Shown here piece after piece: positions 8,515 to 19,488 of a DNA stretch of 64,000 bases. The DNA comes from Methylocystaceae bacterium (GTDB lineage Bacteria > Pseudomonadota > Alphaproteobacteria > Rhodospirillales > Terasakiellaceae): assembly GCA_013373205.1 (NCBI GenBank), contig JABXIG010000003.1, forward strand, positions 905,853 to 969,852, given 5' to 3'. The first letter of the stretch is position 1. Each line of letters begins with the position of its first letter. Below the pieces are notes generated by a model. The model worked only from the letters and a program-made list of their open reading frames with translations, had not been told where the DNA came from and did no database searches. Both the position numbers and the translations under genes were made by a program.

Positions 8515-9534
8515 ATGAGCGAAGCAATGAAGCAAATCATCGGTAAAGTTGGTGAAGGTCAAGGTTTAAGCCAGGGCGATGCCATGGTCGCTTTTGACTG
8601 TATTATGTCAGGTAATGCCACACCTGTGCAAATAGGTGCTTTTATGATGGGACTTCGCCTTCGTGGTGAAACGGTTGAAGAAATCACCGCTGGTGCGCAG
8701 ACAATGCGTGACAAGATGAAACGTGTGAAAGCACCTGCTGGGGCGATTGATATTGTTGGCACAGGTGGAGATTCCAGAAATACGTTGAATATTTCAACGG
8801 CAACCGCCCTCGTCGTTGCTGGCTGTGGTGTCTCTGTTGCCAAACATGGCAGTAAAGCCGTGTCTTCCAAATCCGGTGCCTCTGATGTGCTGTCCTGCCT
8901 TGGGGTTAATTTAATGGCCGAGGTGGAACAGGTTGAACAAGCGATTGATCAGGCTGGCATTGGCTTTTTAATGGCCCCACTCTATCATTCCGCTATGAAG
9001 CATGTGGCTGGCCCCCGTGCTGATCTTGGTATTCGCACAATTTTTAACCTTTTAGGTCCGATTTCAAATCCGGCTGGTGTAAAGCGCCAGATGACAGGTG
9101 TGTTTGATAAACATTGGGTTCGCCCGCTCGCAGAGGTGCTGGGTCGTTTGGGCAGTGAAAAAGTATGGGTCGTTCATGGTGCAGATGGGATGGATGAACT
9201 GACAACAACCGGGATTTCCTATGTGGCAGAATATGAAAATGGTTCTGTTCGTGAATTTGAAATTGACCCGACGACACTTGGTTTAAAAACTGTTGAGCTC
9301 TCTGATCTCGTCGGTGGTGACGGTGCCTACAATGCCGCAGCAATCAAACGTCTTTTAGATGGTGAAGCCGGTGCATATCGTGATGTTGTTCTGTTGAATA
9401 GTGCAGCTGCCTTGTTGGTTGCCGATAAGGTCACATGTATGGCAGACGGCATTGTGATGGCTGCACAGTCAATTGATGATGATAAAGCCAAAGCAGCTTT
9501 GGCTAAACTCGTTGAAATTACAAACGGAGCATAA
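8515..9534 (+). CDS. trpD: Anthranilate phosphoribosyltransferase
   Basis: A 339-residue enzyme that joins anthranilate and PRPP to give phosphoribosylanthranilate. The PRPP-binding loop [14 protein letters not shown] is near residue 83, and the [15 protein letters not shown] block near residue 110 completes the active site. Length and motifs are typical. It sits between trpG and trpC in a tight group: five bases after trpG and four bases before trpC. Confidence 0.97.
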   Translation: MSEAMKQIIGKVGEGQGLSQGDAMVAFDCIMSGNATPVQIGAFMMGLRLRGETVEEITAGAQTMRDKMKRVKAPAGAIDIVGTGGDSRNTLNISTATALVVAGCGVSVAKHGSKAVSSKSGASDVLSCLGVNLMAEVEQVEQAIDQAGIGFLMAPLYHSAMKHVAGPRADLGIRTIFNLLGPISNPAGVKRQMTGVFDKHWVRPLAEVLGRLGSEKVWVVHGADGMDELTTTGISYVAEYENGSVREFEIDPTTLGLKTVELSDLVGGDGAYNAAAIKRLLDGEAGAYRDVVLLNSAAALLVADKVTCMADGIVMAAQSIDDDKAKAALAKLVEITNGA

Positions 9535-9538
9535 GGTC

Positions 9539-10330
9539 GTGAGTGATATTCTGGCAAAGATTTGTGATGATAAGCGCGACTATGTTGCCCACTGTAAAAA
9601 ACGCAAAAATATCAGTATTTTAGAAGTGGCTGCACAGCAGGCTGACCCGACCCGCGGGTTCATTAATGCCTTGAATACTAAAGTCGCCAAAGGCAAATAT
9701 GGTTTGATTGCAGAAGTGAAAAAAGCTTCACCTTCTAAAGGATTAATCCGGGCTGACTTTGATCCTGTTTCGATTGCGAAGGCATACGAAGCCGGAGGGG
9801 CAGCCTGTATGTCTGTTCTAACAGATCAACCGTATTTCCAAGGGGCCGATGAATACCTTGTCTTGGCACGAAATGTAGTTTCCCTACCCGTTTTGCGCAA
9901 AGATTTTATGGTTGACCCTTATCAGGTCACAGAAGCAAGAGCCTTGGGTGCTGACTGTATTTTAATCATTATGGCAGCCATTAGTGATGATCTGGCTGCA
10001 GAATTGGAAGAAAAAGCTATTTCATATGGCATGGACTGTTTGATAGAAGTTCATGATGAAAACGAAATGGAACGTGCCTTAAAGCTTAAATCTAACTTAA
10101 TCGGTGTTAATAACCGCAATCTAAAAACCATGGAAATTACTCTGACAACAACAGAACGTCTGTCAGTCATGGTACCTGCGAAAAAAACATTGGTCTGTGA
10201 AAGTGGTATTTTTACATCTGAAGATTTATCTAGAATGTCCAAGGTTAATGCCAATTGCTTCCTGGTTGGGGAATCATTGATGCGAAAAGAAGATGTAGAA
10301 GCAGCAACGAAAGAGCTTCTTGCACAATAA
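9539..10330 (+). CDS. trpC: Indole-3-glycerol-phosphate synthase
   Basis: A 263-residue (beta/alpha)8 enzyme that closes the indole ring. Seen motifs are [34 protein letters not shown] and SGI near the phosphate site. The open frame reaches back into trpD, but the GTG at 9539 is the better start: GGAG lies ten bases upstream (9526-9529), and the protein then begins near the usual family N-terminus. It is monofunctional, without the TrpF domain found in E. coli. A weak gap of 13 bases leads to moaC. Confidence 0.95.
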   Translation: MSDILAKICDDKRDYVAHCKKRKNISILEVAAQQADPTRGFINALNTKVAKGKYGLIAEVKKASPSKGLIRADFDPVSIAKAYEAGGAACMSVLTDQPYFQGADEYLVLARNVVSLPVLRKDFMVDPYQVTEARALGADCILIIMAAISDDLAAELEEKAISYGMDCLIEVHDENEMERALKLKSNLIGVNNRNLKTMEITLTTTERLSVMVPAKKTLVCESGIFTSEDLSRMSKVNANCFLVGESLMRKEDVEAATKELLAQ

Positions 10331-10343
10331 AAGGACAAGCCTG

Positions 10344-10823
10344 ATGGGTGAGGAATTTACGCATATCGATAAAGACGGCAATGCGGTCATGGTCGATGTG
10401 TCTGAAAAAGACATTACAGAACGTGTTGCAACAGCCAAAGCCAGTGTAATCATGGAGCCAGAAACGCTTGAGCGCATTATGGCCGGAACCTTGAAAAAAG
10501 GTGATGTTTTATCTGTTGCGCAATTGGCCGGAATTATGGGGGCCAAGAAGACGCCTGATTTGATCCCGCTTTGTCACCCCCTCGCCCTTACCTCTGTGAA
10601 GGTAGAACTCACCTGCGACCCTGACAGAAATGCCGTAGATGTCATTGGGACCTGCAAGCTTAAGGGTCGAACCGGGGTCGAAATGGAAGCCTTGACCGCA
10701 GTGACAGTTGCCAGCCTGACTGTTTATGATATGTGCAAGGCAATTGATAAGGCGATGACCATCACCGATGTCCGTCTAACGTATAAAGAAGGCGGAAAAT
10801 CAGGGAAGTTCGTTGCCTCATGA
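10344..10823 (+). CDS. moaC: Cyclic pyranopterin monophosphate synthase (molybdenum cofactor)
   Basis: A 159-residue enzyme that, after MoaA, forms cyclic pyranopterin monophosphate, the first stable intermediate of molybdopterin. The signature [13 protein letters not shown] near residue 64 and [13 protein letters not shown] near residue 106 hold the catalytic residues. The ATG at 10344 has AAGGA seven bases upstream, while the longer in-frame start at 10320 would overlap trpC. The stop overlaps the moeA start (ATGA). Confidence 0.96.
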   Translation: MGEEFTHIDKDGNAVMVDVSEKDITERVATAKASVIMEPETLERIMAGTLKKGDVLSVAQLAGIMGAKKTPDLIPLCHPLALTSVKVELTCDPDRNAVDVIGTCKLKGRTGVEMEALTAVTVASLTVYDMCKAIDKAMTITDVRLTYKEGGKSGKFVAS

Positions 10824-12040
10824 CACTGTTGCCCTTAGATGAAGCATTTGCCAAGGTGGGTGAAGGTATCCCCGTTTTAAGTTTTGAACAGCAATCCGTT
10901 TCAGAAAGTTTGGGACGTGTGCTGGCAGAAGATGTGGCAGCCCGACTAACTCAGCCTCCAACGGCTGTTTCCTCTATGGATGGTTATGCTGTTCGTTCTG
11001 AAGATGTTTTAAATCAACCAGTCACCCTGATACGAATTGGTGAGTCGCAGGCAGGTGGCCCTTTTGATGGAGCTGTTGCAGCTGGACAATGTGTACGCAT
11101 TTTTACAGGTGCGCCCATGCCAGAAGGTTGCGATGCGGTTATCATGCAGGAAGATTGCGATGTCGTTGGTGATCGAATCACCATGAAAGAGGTTGCATTT
11201 AAAGGCAAGTTCATGCGCCGCGCGGGGCTTGATTTCAATAAAGGTGATATCCTTTTGAAAAAGGGTCAGCTTTTAAATGCACGTGATATCGGTCTCCTGT
11301 GTGCGATGAATGTACCGTGGGTGAAGGTATACAGAAAACCACGTATCGCAATTTTAGCAACGGGTGATGAATTAGTGATGCCGGGGGAATCCGTACAGGA
11401 AAGCCAGATTATCAGTTCAAATAGTTTGATGATTGCAGCTATGGTTCAGGCCATGGGGGGGATTGCGATCAACCTTGGAATTGCTCAAGATAGCGAAGAG
11501 TCCTTGCGAGAGACCTTAGAAGGACTGGAAGGTGCAGATCTTCTGGTTACCTCAGGCGGGGTTTCGGTTGGCGAATATGATCTGGTGAGAAAAGTTCTCG
11601 GTGATGAGGGGTTGAATATAGACTTCTGGCGTATTGCCATGAAGCCAGGCAAACCCTTTATGTTTGGCCATATTGGGAATAAACCAGCTATGGGCCTGCC
11701 GGGAAACCCGGTTTCGTCATATATCACCGCATTTTTGTTCCTCCGGCCCGCTTTACGTAAAATGCAAGGGGGGGCTTTCCAACAAGACCAACCTGTTCGG
11801 GCAATTTTAGGTGCTGATGTGCCTGCAAATACAACAAGACAGGAATATCGCCGAGCTGTGTTTTCCAAAGATTTGAATGGTCGGTTGGTTGCAACACCAT
11901 ATGACAAGCAGGATAGTTCAATGTTGGCAAACCTTGCAGCTTGTGAAGGTTTTATTATTCGACCTATAAATAGCCCAGCCTTAAAGGCTGGTGAACAAAC
12001 CGATGTTATCTATGTGGCTGATAGTCATTTAAGCATTTGA
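10820..12040 (+). CDS. moeA: Molybdopterin molybdenumtransferase
   Basis: A 406-residue protein that inserts molybdate into adenylylated molybdopterin. Motifs are SSMDGYAVR near residue 53, [16 protein letters not shown] near residue 96, [11 protein letters not shown] near residue 241 and GLPGNPVSS near residue 293. It is coupled to moaC by a four-base overlap. It ends 22 bases before the LexA box, so moeA and lexA are probably separate transcription units. Confidence 0.96.
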   Translation: MTLLPLDEAFAKVGEGIPVLSFEQQSVSESLGRVLAEDVAARLTQPPTAVSSMDGYAVRSEDVLNQPVTLIRIGESQAGGPFDGAVAAGQCVRIFTGAPMPEGCDAVIMQEDCDVVGDRITMKEVAFKGKFMRRAGLDFNKGDILLKKGQLLNARDIGLLCAMNVPWVKVYRKPRIAILATGDELVMPGESVQESQIISSNSLMIAAMVQAMGGIAINLGIAQDSEESLRETLEGLEGADLLVTSGGVSVGEYDLVRKVLGDEGLNIDFWRIAMKPGKPFMFGHIGNKPAMGLPGNPVSSYITAFLFLRPALRKMQGGAFQQDQPVRAILGADVPANTTRQEYRRAVFSKDLNGRLVATPYDKQDSSMLANLAACEGFIIRPINSPALKAGEQTDVIYVADSHLSI

Positions 12041-12062
12041 GTTAGTGCTTGACCGTCCAATG

Positions 12063-12077
12063 GAACTAAAGTAGAAC
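12063..12077. promoter_or_regulatory. LexA (SOS) box in front of lexA
   Basis: GAAC (12063-12066), seven bases, GAAC (12074-12077). This is an exact match to the GTTC-N7-GTTC operator of alphaproteobacterial LexA, read here from its complementary strand. It stands 45 bases before the lexA ATG, in the position for negative autoregulation. Confidence 0.88.
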
Positions 12078-12121
12078 ATTACGGGTGTTTTACATTTGTT
12101 CCATTTATGGAGGGTGCGAAT

Positions 12122-12847
12122 ATGCTTACGAAAAAACAATATGATCTGCTTTTGTTTCTGGAAGAACGTTTGAAAGAATCTGGTGTTTCCCCTTCATATG
12201 ATGAAATGAAAGAAGCGCTGGATTTAAAATCTAAATCCGGTATTCATCGATTAATCACTGGCTTGGAAGAACGCGGTTTTATCCGTCGTTTACCTCATCG
12301 TGCCCGTGCTGTTGAAGTTTTGCGCGTGCCGGAAAACCGCGATCAACTAGATGCGCCCTTACGGACCGATAAGACAAAGAACCTTGATACTTTTGGTTCT
12401 GATAAAGAGGTTGGTGGTAAGACAACAAATGCAAACACCAATACAGATGTATTGCCTGACTCTGAAGCTGTTGAACTTCCGATGTTTGGTAAAATTGCTG
12501 CGGGGACGCCCATTGAAGCCTTAAACGACCACAGTGCCCATGTCGATGTGCCAGCCAGTATCCTTGGCCTTGGTGAACATTACGCCCTTGAAGTCGATGG
12601 TGATTCCATGATCGAAGCTGGAATTAACGATGGCGATACAGTGATTATACAACGCTGCACGACTGCTGAAAACGGTGCAATTGTGGTTGCTCTGGTTCAA
12701 CAGCAGGAAGCAACATTGAAAAAATTGCGTCGAAAAGGTGGGGCTGTTGCCCTGGAACCCGCAAACAGCAGTTATGAAACACAGATCTATCCCCCAGAGC
12801 AGGTGAAAATTCAAGGCCGTCTTGTCGGATTGATCCGCAAATATTGA
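12122..12847 (+). CDS. lexA: SOS repressor, self-cleaving
   Basis: A 241-residue LexA. The N-terminal winged helix ([14 protein letters not shown], then [23 protein letters not shown]) binds operators, and the C-terminal part is an S24 peptidase fold. Self-cleavage would fall between Ala127 and Gly128. The catalytic pair is Ser162 (GDSM) and Lys200, with spacing like E. coli LexA. The linker of about 35 residues is long, which is common in alphaproteobacteria. The ATG at 12122 follows GGAGGG at 12109-12114, and the upstream in-frame ATG at 12107 would overlap that site. The gene ends next to the end of comEC with no base between them. Confidence 0.96.
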   Translation: MLTKKQYDLLLFLEERLKESGVSPSYDEMKEALDLKSKSGIHRLITGLEERGFIRRLPHRARAVEVLRVPENRDQLDAPLRTDKTKNLDTFGSDKEVGGKTTNANTNTDVLPDSEAVELPMFGKIAAGTPIEALNDHSAHVDVPASILGLGEHYALEVDGDSMIEAGINDGDTVIIQRCTTAENGAIVVALVQQQEATLKKLRRKGGAVALEPANSSYETQIYPPEQVKIQGRLVGLIRKY

Positions 12848-14923
12848 TTATTCCCCGTAATTTGTCCAAGGGCGGTTGCCGCGTATATCGCGTACGGTTT
12901 TGATAATGATTTGCTTATCTTTAAGGTAAACCGCATGGGCACCATTTTGTGACAGGCTGTGTTGGTCTATAATGTGTCTCGGCCGTGTGCAGCTCAGTGG
13001 ACTGCTGAGCGGTGTTATGAGTATGTCTGTCTTGAGACAATCTTCTTCAAGCGCGAGGGAGCTTTTATTAAACCCAATAACGAGACCATTGGGATGTGTG
13101 TAGCGACATCCAAATGTGTCGCATGGTAACTTTTCATCGAACGCCTGTGGTTTATGTTCTTCCAGTCCCCAACTTCGCAGCCAGCTATCTTGTGTATAAC
13201 GGGCGTACCTTAGGTTTGAGAGATAGGCTTGTCCGTTCTTACTTTGGATTGCACTTAATTTACCGTTTGAATTGATAACGATATCGGGGCTTGGTAGAAA
13301 AACGGATAAGGCAACACCACAGGCGATGAGCGGAAACGCTATTTTGCGTAAGCTATATTTGAACAGGCACAGGAATAATCCGCCAAAGGTTATCAAAACT
13401 ATGGCGCCAGCCCCCATATAGGGGACTGAGATTTGGGCATAAGGAATGTTTGCGGTGGTATTTGCCACCCATAACAAAGCTTCAATCCCCCACCCCATGA
13501 TAAAAAGACTGTATTTTTCAAAACCAAAAGGCATTAAGCACAAGGATAGAAGACCAAAAGGCATAATCCAGAAGACTGTAATTGGAATTGCCAGCAAGTT
13601 AGATGCAATTCCGTAAAGAGCAATACGGTTAAAGTGATAAGCTGCAAATGGTGTTGTCGCGAGGGTCGCGATCAGGCTTGAGGTAAAAATTCCTTTTACA
13701 TACTGTATGACTTTATGTTGTTTAAAGTTATTTTGTGTATTCTCGTAATAAGCAACTAAAGCTGTTACGGCAGCGAAAGAAAGCTGGAAACTGGCGCCAA
13801 GAAGGCTTTCTGGCAGAACAAGCAAGATCACAATGGCAGCCCATGCAACGGTTCTTAAAGAAATAGCTTTTCGATCAATCAAGACACCAACAAGAACAAT
13901 CGAGGTCATTAAAAAGGCCCTAAGGGTTGGGGTGCTGCCTCCGGTGATTAGGGTGAATACCAAGGCCGACAAGATAGCAAAGACAGCGGCCCATTTTTTT
14001 ATAGGATATCGCAAAGCCAGTGGTGGAATGAACGCAAGAAGGGAGCGAAGACTGAAAAATGCTATGGCAGACACAAGGCCAATATGAAGTCCCGAGATTG
14101 CAAGAAGATGGGCAAGTCCAGCAGCCCGGACAATTTCATGAGTTTCTTCATCAATAATTTGTTTGTTGCCCGTTAAAAAAGCAATGGCCAGTGTTTTTTG
14201 ATCTGATCGCCCGATTTGTTCAAAGGCTTTTTCAATCTTTTCTTCGGTTTTATGACGTAAGTGATCAAAATAGGACAGCCAGTGTGGTTCAGGACTTGAG
14301 ATGATGCGAATATCACCATAGGTAAACCCAACAGCACCAATTTTCTGGAAATAAGCATGGCGTTGAAAATCAAAGGCATAGGGACTGGACGGTTGTGGTG
14401 GCGGTTTCAGCATTGCCCATGTTTCGATCCATTGACCCGTTTTTATTTGTTCTTTTAAGTTGTTTACATGTAATCGTAACCTTGTCGGTACGTGATCTGC
14501 ACGTAATCGACTGATCTGCAAGTCTTCAAGAAGAATTTTACTGCCCTTTTGTGTCTTCGTCACACTTACGATTCGTCCTTGAATTCCTGCGGGACCAAAC
14601 GATTTAGGCAATATATTTGTAGACAGATAAGTGGTTCGTAATTGTGCCGAACTAAAACCGACAAATACTATAGTCAGTGCTAAAGTACTTAAGAAAACAA
14701 TGTAATAATGACGTAAATAATACGTGGTCACACCACTTATAAATAGGAAAGTCAAACCTACCCAAATAGGAATTTCTGTGGTCATACCAAAATAAATAGC
14801 AATTCCGATAGCAAGTAGAACAGGTACAGCCAAGAAAAAGTGATCTTTCTCTTGCACTGCAAAAATGTCAAAAAGTCTTTTTTTATAATACCTTAATGTG
14901 AGGTATCGAAATTTTGGCAACAT
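12848..14923 (-). CDS. comEC: ComEC/Rec2-family DNA-uptake channel protein
   Basis: A 691-residue membrane protein with an N-terminal DUF4131 region, an OB-like stretch, and the competence domain with many membrane segments, including the hallmark LLAISGLHIGL near residue 270. The family forms the inner-membrane channel for single-stranded DNA during transformation. The C-terminal third resembles the divergent metallo-beta-lactamase extension but is short (about 150 residues) and lacks an obvious HxHxDH motif. The start is uncertain: ATG at 14923 is taken, but a TTG at 14992 would add 23 residues. Its neighbours, lexA and gltX, are typical for the class. Whether the organism is competent is unknown. 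Confidence 0.9.
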   Translation of the reverse strand: MLPKFRYLTLRYYKKRLFDIFAVQEKDHFFLAVPVLLAIGIAIYFGMTTEIPIWVGLTFLFISGVTTYYLRHYYIVFLSTLALTIVFVGFSSAQLRTTYLSTNILPKSFGPAGIQGRIVSVTKTQKGSKILLEDLQISRLRADHVPTRLRLHVNNLKEQIKTGQWIETWAMLKPPPQPSSPYAFDFQRHAYFQKIGAVGFTYGDIRIISSPEPHWLSYFDHLRHKTEEKIEKAFEQIGRSDQKTLAIAFLTGNKQIIDEETHEIVRAAGLAHLLAISGLHIGLVSAIAFFSLRSLLAFIPPLALRYPIKKWAAVFAILSALVFTLITGGSTPTLRAFLMTSIVLVGVLIDRKAISLRTVAWAAIVILLVLPESLLGASFQLSFAAVTALVAYYENTQNNFKQHKVIQYVKGIFTSSLIATLATTPFAAYHFNRIALYGIASNLLAIPITVFWIMPFGLLSLCLMPFGFEKYSLFIMGWGIEALLWVANTTANIPYAQISVPYMGAGAIVLITFGGLFLCLFKYSLRKIAFPLIACGVALSVFLPSPDIVINSNGKLSAIQSKNGQAYLSNLRYARYTQDSWLRSWGLEEHKPQAFDEKLPCDTFGCRYTHPNGLVIGFNKSSLALEEDCLKTDILITPLSSPLSCTRPRHIIDQHSLSQNGAHAVYLKDKQIIIKTVRDIRGNRPWTNYGE

Positions 14924-15004
14924 TTTTTGAAAACCAACTAATGCACATCCCTTTTTTATATGGTACACAACCGCCAAACAAATAACTAACAAAGATTAGG
15001 CTCT

Positions 15005-16417
15005 ATGACTGTCGTTACACGTTTCGCACCTTCTCCGACCGGTTACCTCCACATTGGTGGGGCTCGTACCGCTTTGTTTAACTGGCTGTTTGCACGCCAT
15101 CACAATGGTAAATTCCTTCTGCGTATTGAAGATACAGACCGGGAACGTTCAACTGATGATGCCGTCCAAAAAATTTATGATGGTTTAAACTGGTTAGGCT
15201 TGGATTGGGATGGCGAAGCTGTTTCACAATTCAGCCGGGTTGATCGCCATGCAGAAGTTGCCAAGCAACTTTTGGATGAAGGCAAGGCTTATTATTGCTA
15301 TTGCACACCTGAAGAATTGACGCAGATGCGCGAGGAAGCCCGTGCCGTAGGCCGTACTGTTGCTTATGATCGACGTTGGCGTGATAGTAACGCCACACCA
15401 CCTGCTGATGTAAAGCCAGTGATTCGCCTGAAAGCCCCTCTTGAAGGGGAAACAGTTGTTAAAGATGCTGTTCAAGGCGAAGTTACCGTTTCCAATGATA
15501 AAATTGACGACATGGTATTGATGCGCGGTGATGGGACCCCTACTTATATGTTGGCAGTGGTGGTTGATGATCATGATATGGGCGTGACCCATGCTATTCG
15601 TGGGGATGATCACCTGACCAACGCGTTTCGCCAAAAAGTAATTTATGATGCTATGGGATGGGAAACGCCGCAGTTTGCGCATATCCCGTTGATCCATGGT
15701 TCTGATGGTAAAAAACTGTCTAAACGCCATGGAGCATTAGCGGCGGACAGTTATCGTGAGGATGGGTTCTTGCCAGAAGCAATGCGCAATTATCTGCTGC
15801 GCTTGGGCTGGGGCCATGGTGATGATGAATTTATACCGACAGAGAAAGCCATTGAATGGTTTAATCTGGAGGGGATCGGTCGTTCGCCTGCGCGGTTTGA
15901 TACAACTAAGCTGACGGCCTTGAATTTTGAATATATTCGCCAGTCAGATGATCAACATTTGGCAGACCTTGTGTTGCCGTTGATTGAAAAAGAACTGGGC
16001 GATGACATGAATAAAGATGGTATCGATTGGCTGGTTGCCGGGATGCCAGGTTTGAAAGAACGTGCCAAAACTTTGTTGGAATTGGCGGGAAGTGCTGCAT
16101 TTTATTTGCGTGCCCTGCCCTTTACATATGACGACAAAGCTATGAAACTTATGAATAAAGGTAATGCAAAAAAACTTTTGTCAAAGTTTGTTGCAAGCCT
16201 TGAATCTGTGTCTGATTGGACGCAGGAAAACCTTGAAGCGGCTGCGAAAGATTTGGCAGAAGCCGAAGAAGTTGGTCTGGGAAAAATAGCCCAACCCATT
16301 CGCGTCGCATTGACAGGATCTACTGTATCACCTTCTGTTTTTGAGGTTATGGCTGTAATTGGTCGTAATGAAACAGTTAAAAGGTTGACGACGGAACCTG
16401 CCAATCAAGGAGAATAA
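15005..16417 (+). CDS. gltX: Glutamyl-tRNA synthetase
   Basis: A 470-residue class I aminoacyl-tRNA synthetase that charges tRNA-Glu. In alphaproteobacteria it often also charges tRNA-Gln for later amidation. The HIGH-like motif is YLHIGGART from residue 15, and the KMSKS-like motif is KLSKRHG near residue 237. The C-terminal anticodon-binding domain follows. Alphaproteobacteria often carry two copies, and only one is in this window. It is divergent from comEC. Confidence 0.96.
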   Translation: MTVVTRFAPSPTGYLHIGGARTALFNWLFARHHNGKFLLRIEDTDRERSTDDAVQKIYDGLNWLGLDWDGEAVSQFSRVDRHAEVAKQLLDEGKAYYCYCTPEELTQMREEARAVGRTVAYDRRWRDSNATPPADVKPVIRLKAPLEGETVVKDAVQGEVTVSNDKIDDMVLMRGDGTPTYMLAVVVDDHDMGVTHAIRGDDHLTNAFRQKVIYDAMGWETPQFAHIPLIHGSDGKKLSKRHGALAADSYREDGFLPEAMRNYLLRLGWGHGDDEFIPTEKAIEWFNLEGIGRSPARFDTTKLTALNFEYIRQSDDQHLADLVLPLIEKELGDDMNKDGIDWLVAGMPGLKERAKTLLELAGSAAFYLRALPFTYDDKAMKLMNKGNAKKLLSKFVASLESVSDWTQENLEAAAKDLAEAEEVGLGKIAQPIRVALTGSTVSPSVFEVMAVIGRNETVKRLTTEPANQGE

Positions 16418-16528
16418 TTGTTTTTTTGACTAACACGCAGTATTGTCTGCACAACAAATTAATAATGTTATGTCAGTTCACCTTGCATCGAACATTTGTG
16501 GGATGCGATTTTTTAAGGGGATGTCTCT

Positions 16529-17827
16529 ATGAGTTCTAAGAAGTCCTTTACACTTACAGACAATCAGTCTGGTAAGAGTTTTGAATTGCCGGTTTTGGAT
16601 TCTTCCGTCGGCCCTGATGTCGTTGATGTGCGTAAATTCTACGCTGATACCGACCATTTCACCTATGATCCGGGTTTTACATCCACAGGGTCTTGTGAAT
16701 CGAAAATCTCTTTCATCGATGGGGAAAAAGGTATCCTGCAGCATCGTGGCTATTCTATCGAAGATTTGGCCGAGAATTGTGACTTTATGGAAGTTGCTTA
16801 CCTGTTGCTTAAGGGTGAGCTGCCGAACATGGAAGAAAAAGCCAAGTTCGAAAATGATATCACTATGCACACAATGGTGCATGAACAGTTGCATAAATTC
16901 TTCGACGGTTTCCGCCGTGATGCTCATCCAATGGCTATCATGTGTGGTGTTGTTGGTGCTTTGTCTGCTTTCTATCATGACTCTTTGGACATTAACGATC
17001 CGCACCAACGTATGGTCGCCTCTTATCGTTTGATTGCCAAAATGCCAACTTTGGCAGCTTGGGCTTATAAGTATTCTATGGGCCAGCCTTTCATGTATCC
17101 TCGTAACGATTTGCGTTATGCCGAAGATTTCCTTCACATGATGTTTGCTGTTCCGTGTGAAGATTATAAAGTGAACCCGACCTTGGCTAAAGCCATGGAT
17201 CGTATTCTTATCTTGCATGCTGACCACGAACAAAACGCTTCGACTTCTACAGTTCGTTTGGCTGGTTCTTCTGGTGCAAATCCATTTGCATGTATCGCTT
17301 CTGGTATTGCTTGTTTGTGGGGCCCGGCACACGGTGGTGCGAACGAAGCCGTTCTGAACATGCTTCAAGAAATCGGCTCACCGGATCGTGTTGGTGAATT
17401 TGTCGCAAAAGCTAAAGACAAGAATGATCCGTTTCGTTTGATGGGCTTTGGTCACCGCGTATATAAAAACTTCGACCCGCGTGCGAAGATTATGGCGAAG
17501 ACCTGTCACGAAGTTCTGGGTGAGCTTGGCATTAAGGATGAGCCGCTTTTGGACATCGCAATGCAGCTTGAAAAGATCGCTCTGGAAGACGATTACTTCA
17601 TCGAGAAGAAATTGTACCCGAACGTTGACTTCTATTCAGGTATTATCCTGAAAGCTATGGGTATTCCGACTTCAATGTTCACTGTTCTGTTTGCACTGGC
17701 CCGCACAACCGGCTGGATTGCACAGTGGAATGAAATGATTGAAGATCCAAGCCAGCGTATTGGTCGTCCACGTCAGCTTTATACAGGTGAAGTTGATCGA
17801 AAGTTTGTTCCGATCCATCAGCGCTAA
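16529..17827 (+). CDS. gltA: Citrate synthase, type II
   Basis: A 432-residue enzyme that condenses oxaloacetate and acetyl-CoA at the entry of the TCA cycle. The N-terminal extension and length fit the large, NADH-sensitive hexameric type of Gram-negative bacteria. The catalytic histidines are in HGGANEAVL (near residue 267) and [15 protein letters not shown] (near residue 307). AAGGGG precedes the ATG. The gene has its own 111-base upstream region and ends in a strong terminator. Confidence 0.97.
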   Translation: MSSKKSFTLTDNQSGKSFELPVLDSSVGPDVVDVRKFYADTDHFTYDPGFTSTGSCESKISFIDGEKGILQHRGYSIEDLAENCDFMEVAYLLLKGELPNMEEKAKFENDITMHTMVHEQLHKFFDGFRRDAHPMAIMCGVVGALSAFYHDSLDINDPHQRMVASYRLIAKMPTLAAWAYKYSMGQPFMYPRNDLRYAEDFLHMMFAVPCEDYKVNPTLAKAMDRILILHADHEQNASTSTVRLAGSSGANPFACIASGIACLWGPAHGGANEAVLNMLQEIGSPDRVGEFVAKAKDKNDPFRLMGFGHRVYKNFDPRAKIMAKTCHEVLGELGIKDEPLLDIAMQLEKIALEDDYFIEKKLYPNVDFYSGIILKAMGIPTSMFTVLFALARTTGWIAQWNEMIEDPSQRIGRPRQLYTGEVDRKFVPIHQR

Positions 17828-17854
17828 GATCGCGAACAGCCTTTCGCTTGAGAT

Positions 17855-17890
17855 AAAAGAGCCGCTTGTTTTAAACAAGCGGCTCTTTTT
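17855..17890. terminator. Bidirectional terminator between gltA and argO
   Basis: A perfect 17-base inverted repeat (17855-17871 with 17873-17889) has GAGCCGCTTG in its arm, with A4 and T5 tracts on the outer sides. It ends gltA on the plus strand and argO on the minus strand, and argO stops five bases beyond it. Confidence 0.92.
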
Positions 17891-17894
17891 ATTA

Positions 17895-18491
17895 TTATAG
17901 CACCAAGGTGATTGCGATGAACCACATGATACATGCGGTTAAGCCATCAATCACTTTCCATGTGAGAGGACGTGCCAAGTATTGTGACAAATAAGCAGCC
18001 CCGAGTGAAATTGTGAAAAACCAAAGGAAGCTTGAGAGAATAGCCCCCATTGCAAAATGCATTCTCTGACTTTCTTCATATTGTGCAGAGATACTGCCAA
18101 GTAAAACAACTGTATCAAGATAGACATGCGGGTTTAGCAATGTGATGGCCAAGGTGAGCCCAATGATCCCTGTACGTCCCCTCCCAATGGCACTATCTTC
18201 TTTTAAGCTATGATCGCTGAAAAGGCTTTTAAAGCTTTTGTAACCATACCAAAACAAAAAAACGGCCCCACCCCATGCCATAAGATTTGTCCAAAAAGGA
18301 CTTGCTGCAATCAAAGAACCAAGGCCGGCAACACCTAAAAAAATCAGAATGGCATCACACAATGCACAGACCAGCGCAATAGAGATGTGATGGTTCTTTT
18401 TTAACCCTTGTGTCAGGACAAATGCATTCTGTGCCCCAATGGCAATGATGAGACTAGCCCCTAGTCCCATACCGCTAAAAAATGTGCTCAT
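17895..18491 (-). CDS. argO: LysE/ArgO-family basic amino acid exporter
   Basis: A 198-residue membrane protein with about six transmembrane segments. The N-terminal GAQNAFVLTQGL and central NPHVYLDTVVLLG motifs are typical of LysE/ArgO, which export arginine and lysine (or toxic analogues such as canavanine). It lies head to head with an ArgP-like LysR regulator, the same arrangement as lysE-lysG in corynebacteria, which strengthens the call. The substrate is inferred from family and context. Confidence 0.9.
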   Translation of the reverse strand: MSTFFSGMGLGASLIIAIGAQNAFVLTQGLKKNHHISIALVCALCDAILIFLGVAGLGSLIAASPFWTNLMAWGGAVFLFWYGYKSFKSLFSDHSLKEDSAIGRGRTGIIGLTLAITLLNPHVYLDTVVLLGSISAQYEESQRMHFAMGAILSSFLWFFTISLGAAYLSQYLARPLTWKVIDGLTACIMWFIAITLVL

Positions 18492-18594
18492 TTAAAACCT
18501 TTAAGTTTTCACTGGTAAAGTTAGCTGATTATGTTAAAGATCATTGATAAAGGGAATTGAATAGTCCTTAAGATTAATAAGGGTTGCTAATATC
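18492..18594. promoter_or_regulatory. Divergent argO/argP control region
   Basis: A 103-base AT-rich region between the two start codons. By analogy with E. coli argO, the LysR protein would bind here and activate argO in the presence of basic amino acids. No operator could be fixed with confidence, since several T-N11-A matches exist, as expected by chance in such AT-rich sequence. Confidence 0.45.
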
Positions 18595-19488
18595 ATGCTT
18601 GATTATAAATTGGTAGAGGCTGTTTCAGCCGTCATTCGTCTTGGCTCTTTTGAAAAGGCGGCACAGGAACTCGGGATGACACAATCCGCTGTTTCTCAAC
18701 GAATAAAGTTGTTGGAAGAACGCGTTGCCCAGCCTTTGGTCGTTCGTTCCAAACCGATTAAAGCAACTGATGCAGGCACGCGATTATACAGACATTTTCA
18801 GCATGTGAATATGCTCGAACAAGAAATCTTAAATGATTTACCTGATGAACAAGGTGATGCATTTAAACGCGTTGCGTTGGCCGTAAATGCCGATAGCCTT
18901 GCAACCTGGTTTGTTCGGGTCGCTGAAGTCCTGTTTTTGGACTATAATATGTTGGTGGATATATCCACAGCAGATGAAACCCGAACTCTTGATTTATTAA
19001 AGCAAGGCACCGTGATGGCGGCAATTAGCACGCAAGACAAACGGATACAGGGCTGTAAAATCTCCACTCTTGGGGCGATGCGGTATGTTCCTGTGGCTCG
19101 CCTTGATTTTATCTCACGCTATTTCCCGGAAGGTGTGACACCTGCATCTTTAAAGAAAGCGCCAGCTGTAATTTTTGGTCGCGATGATGATTTACATCAA
19201 AAGTTTCTAAAGCAAAACTATCGGATTTCAGCAGGTGAATTCCCTTGCCACGTGATCCCATCCTCAGAAGGGTTTGTGAATGTGACACGAACCGGAATGG
19301 CTTATGCACTTGTTCCTGAAAATCAGGTTCGTCCCTATCTGGAAGATGGGGAACTTGTTAAAATCTGTGATAAAGAAATTATCCGCCCCCTTTATCTTCA
19401 TAGCCATAATATTGATAGCCGTTTGTTAAAGTCCGTCGTTGAGATGACAAAGGCTATTGCACAGATGGAATTGGTTAAAGTGAAGTGA
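18595..19488 (+). CDS. argP: LysR-family regulator, ArgP type
   Basis: A 297-residue LysR protein. The helix-turn-helix lies at residues 18-40 (AAQELGMTQSAVSQRIKLLE), followed by the EERVAQPLVVRSKP wing that is characteristic of the ArgP/IciA subgroup, and a periplasmic-binding-like effector domain. It probably activates the divergent exporter gene in response to lysine or arginine. Its stop codon directly abuts the gloA stop on the other strand. The ArgP assignment rests on the HTH region and the argO neighbour. Confidence 0.9.
   Translation: MLDYKLVEAVSAVIRLGSFEKAAQELGMTQSAVSQRIKLLEERVAQPLVVRSKPIKATDAGTRLYRHFQHVNMLEQEILNDLPDEQGDAFKRVALAVNADSLATWFVRVAEVLFLDYNMLVDISTADETRTLDLLKQGTVMAAISTQDKRIQGCKISTLGAMRYVPVARLDFISRYFPEGVTPASLKKAPAVIFGRDDDLHQKFLKQNYRISAGEFPCHVIPSSEGFVNVTRTGMAYALVPENQVRPYLEDGELVKICDKEIIRPLYLHSHNIDSRLLKSVVEMTKAIAQMELVKVK

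Noticed and set aside
16418..16528. Terminator between gltX and gltA
   Set aside because: The only stem (GCATC/GATGC before a T run) has five pairs with a long loop and overlaps the gltA ribosome-binding region, so it is not supported as a terminator.
16478..17368. 296-codon open frame antisense to gltA
   Set aside because: It lies fully opposite a highly conserved citrate synthase gene, has no recognisable protein motif, and is explained by the codon bias of gltA.
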